Origin: Pseudomonadota bacterium
Lineage (GTDB): Bacteria; Pseudomonadota; Gammaproteobacteria; Burkholderiales; Methylophilaceae
Length of the DNA stretch: 5,405 bases
Reading direction: 5' to 3'
Assembly: GCA_029549705.1 (NCBI GenBank)
Contig: JAKPIR010000269.1
Coordinates: 1 to 5,405, forward strand
The notes beneath the pieces are model-generated. The model made no database searches. It was not told where the DNA came from and was given only the letters and a program-made list of their open reading frames with translations. Shown here one piece after another: positions 5,326 through 5,405 of this stretch. Both the position numbers and the translations under genes were made by a program. Each line of letters starts with the position of its first letter. The first letter of the stretch is position 1.

Positions 5326-5405
5326 TGAACGACAATCAACTCCTGCGTTACAGCCGCCATATTTTGCTGCCAGAAATTGGTTATGAAGGGCAAGATAAAC
5401 TCACT
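5325..5405 (+). CDS. moeB: MoeB/ThiF/HesA-family sulfur-carrier adenylyltransferase, N-terminus only (3' end outside window)
   Basis: The first 27 codons are open to the window edge. They read MNDNQLLRYSRHILLPEIGYEGQDKLT; the LLRYSRHILLPEIG part followed by GQ-x-KL is the signature N-terminal arm of MoeB/ThiF-family E1-like enzymes. These adenylate the C-terminal Gly-Gly of MoaD (molybdopterin synthesis) or ThiS (thiamine synthesis) in the cytoplasm. The ATP-binding GxGGLG loop and the catalytic and zinc cysteines lie beyond the window and cannot be checked. The ATG overlaps the pseudopilin stop by one base (TAATG). An AGGT at 5310-5313 lies 11 bases ahead and is a usable though imperfect ribosome-binding site. 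MoeB is favoured over ThiF by resemblance to proteobacterial MoeB starts recalled from memory; the family is near certain, the member less so. Confidence 0.8.
   Translation, partial: MNDNQLLRYSRHILLPEIGYEGQDKLT

Overview
The window holds a compact, one-strand gene cluster (all genes on +) for the inner-membrane platform and fibre subunits of a type IV filament machine (type II secretion / type IV pilus / MSHA-like superfamily). It runs straight into a molybdopterin or thiamine sulfur-carrier activating enzyme gene. Recognised parts, in order: the 3' end of a GspF/PilC-type platform protein (1-419); a large GspL-like protein that joins a degenerate PilM-like cytoplasmic domain to a PilN-like periplasmic domain through one membrane helix (453-2108); a PilO/GspM-like bitopic protein (2105-2758); a small exported PilP/MshK/GspC-like protein (2755-3306); a large PilX/GspK-like pseudopilin (3290-4603); a second large pseudopilin with a canonical class III prepilin signal (4603-5325); and the first 27 codons of a MoeB/ThiF-family gene (5325 to the window end).

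Coding density is almost total. The only gap is 33 bases (420-452). All later junctions overlap: ATGA (4 nt), ATGA (4 nt), 17 nt, TAATG (1 nt) and TAATG (1 nt). This points to one polycistronic message with strong translational coupling. I see no terminator, RNA gene, mobile element or CRISPR array. One weak internal promoter candidate lies just ahead of the last pseudopilin gene.

How the parts would work together (known from the superfamily, inferred here): the F/PilC protein is the rotor-like platform driven by a cytoplasmic ATPase, presumably encoded upstream. The PilMN-, PilO- and PilP-like proteins form the alignment complex that links the platform to an outer-membrane secretin, also presumably upstream. 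The two prepilins are matured by a prepilin peptidase and built into a short periplasmic pseudopilus or a surface pilus. Neither the ATPase, the secretin, the peptidase nor a small major pilin lies in this window, so secretion, adhesion and DNA uptake cannot be told apart.

The most unusual feature is in the pseudopilins. Both carry the same roughly 190-residue cysteine-containing passenger domain (marks: GYA, LPCPD, PW-TL, a D-rich W/Y block, AVIVS). The 437-residue protein appears to carry it twice in tandem, the second copy degenerate. Base composition is moderately AT-leaning. Protein style and the MoeB N-terminus fit a betaproteobacterium (perhaps Nitrosomonadales/Methylophilaceae-like); that placement is an inference from memory of similar proteins, not a search.
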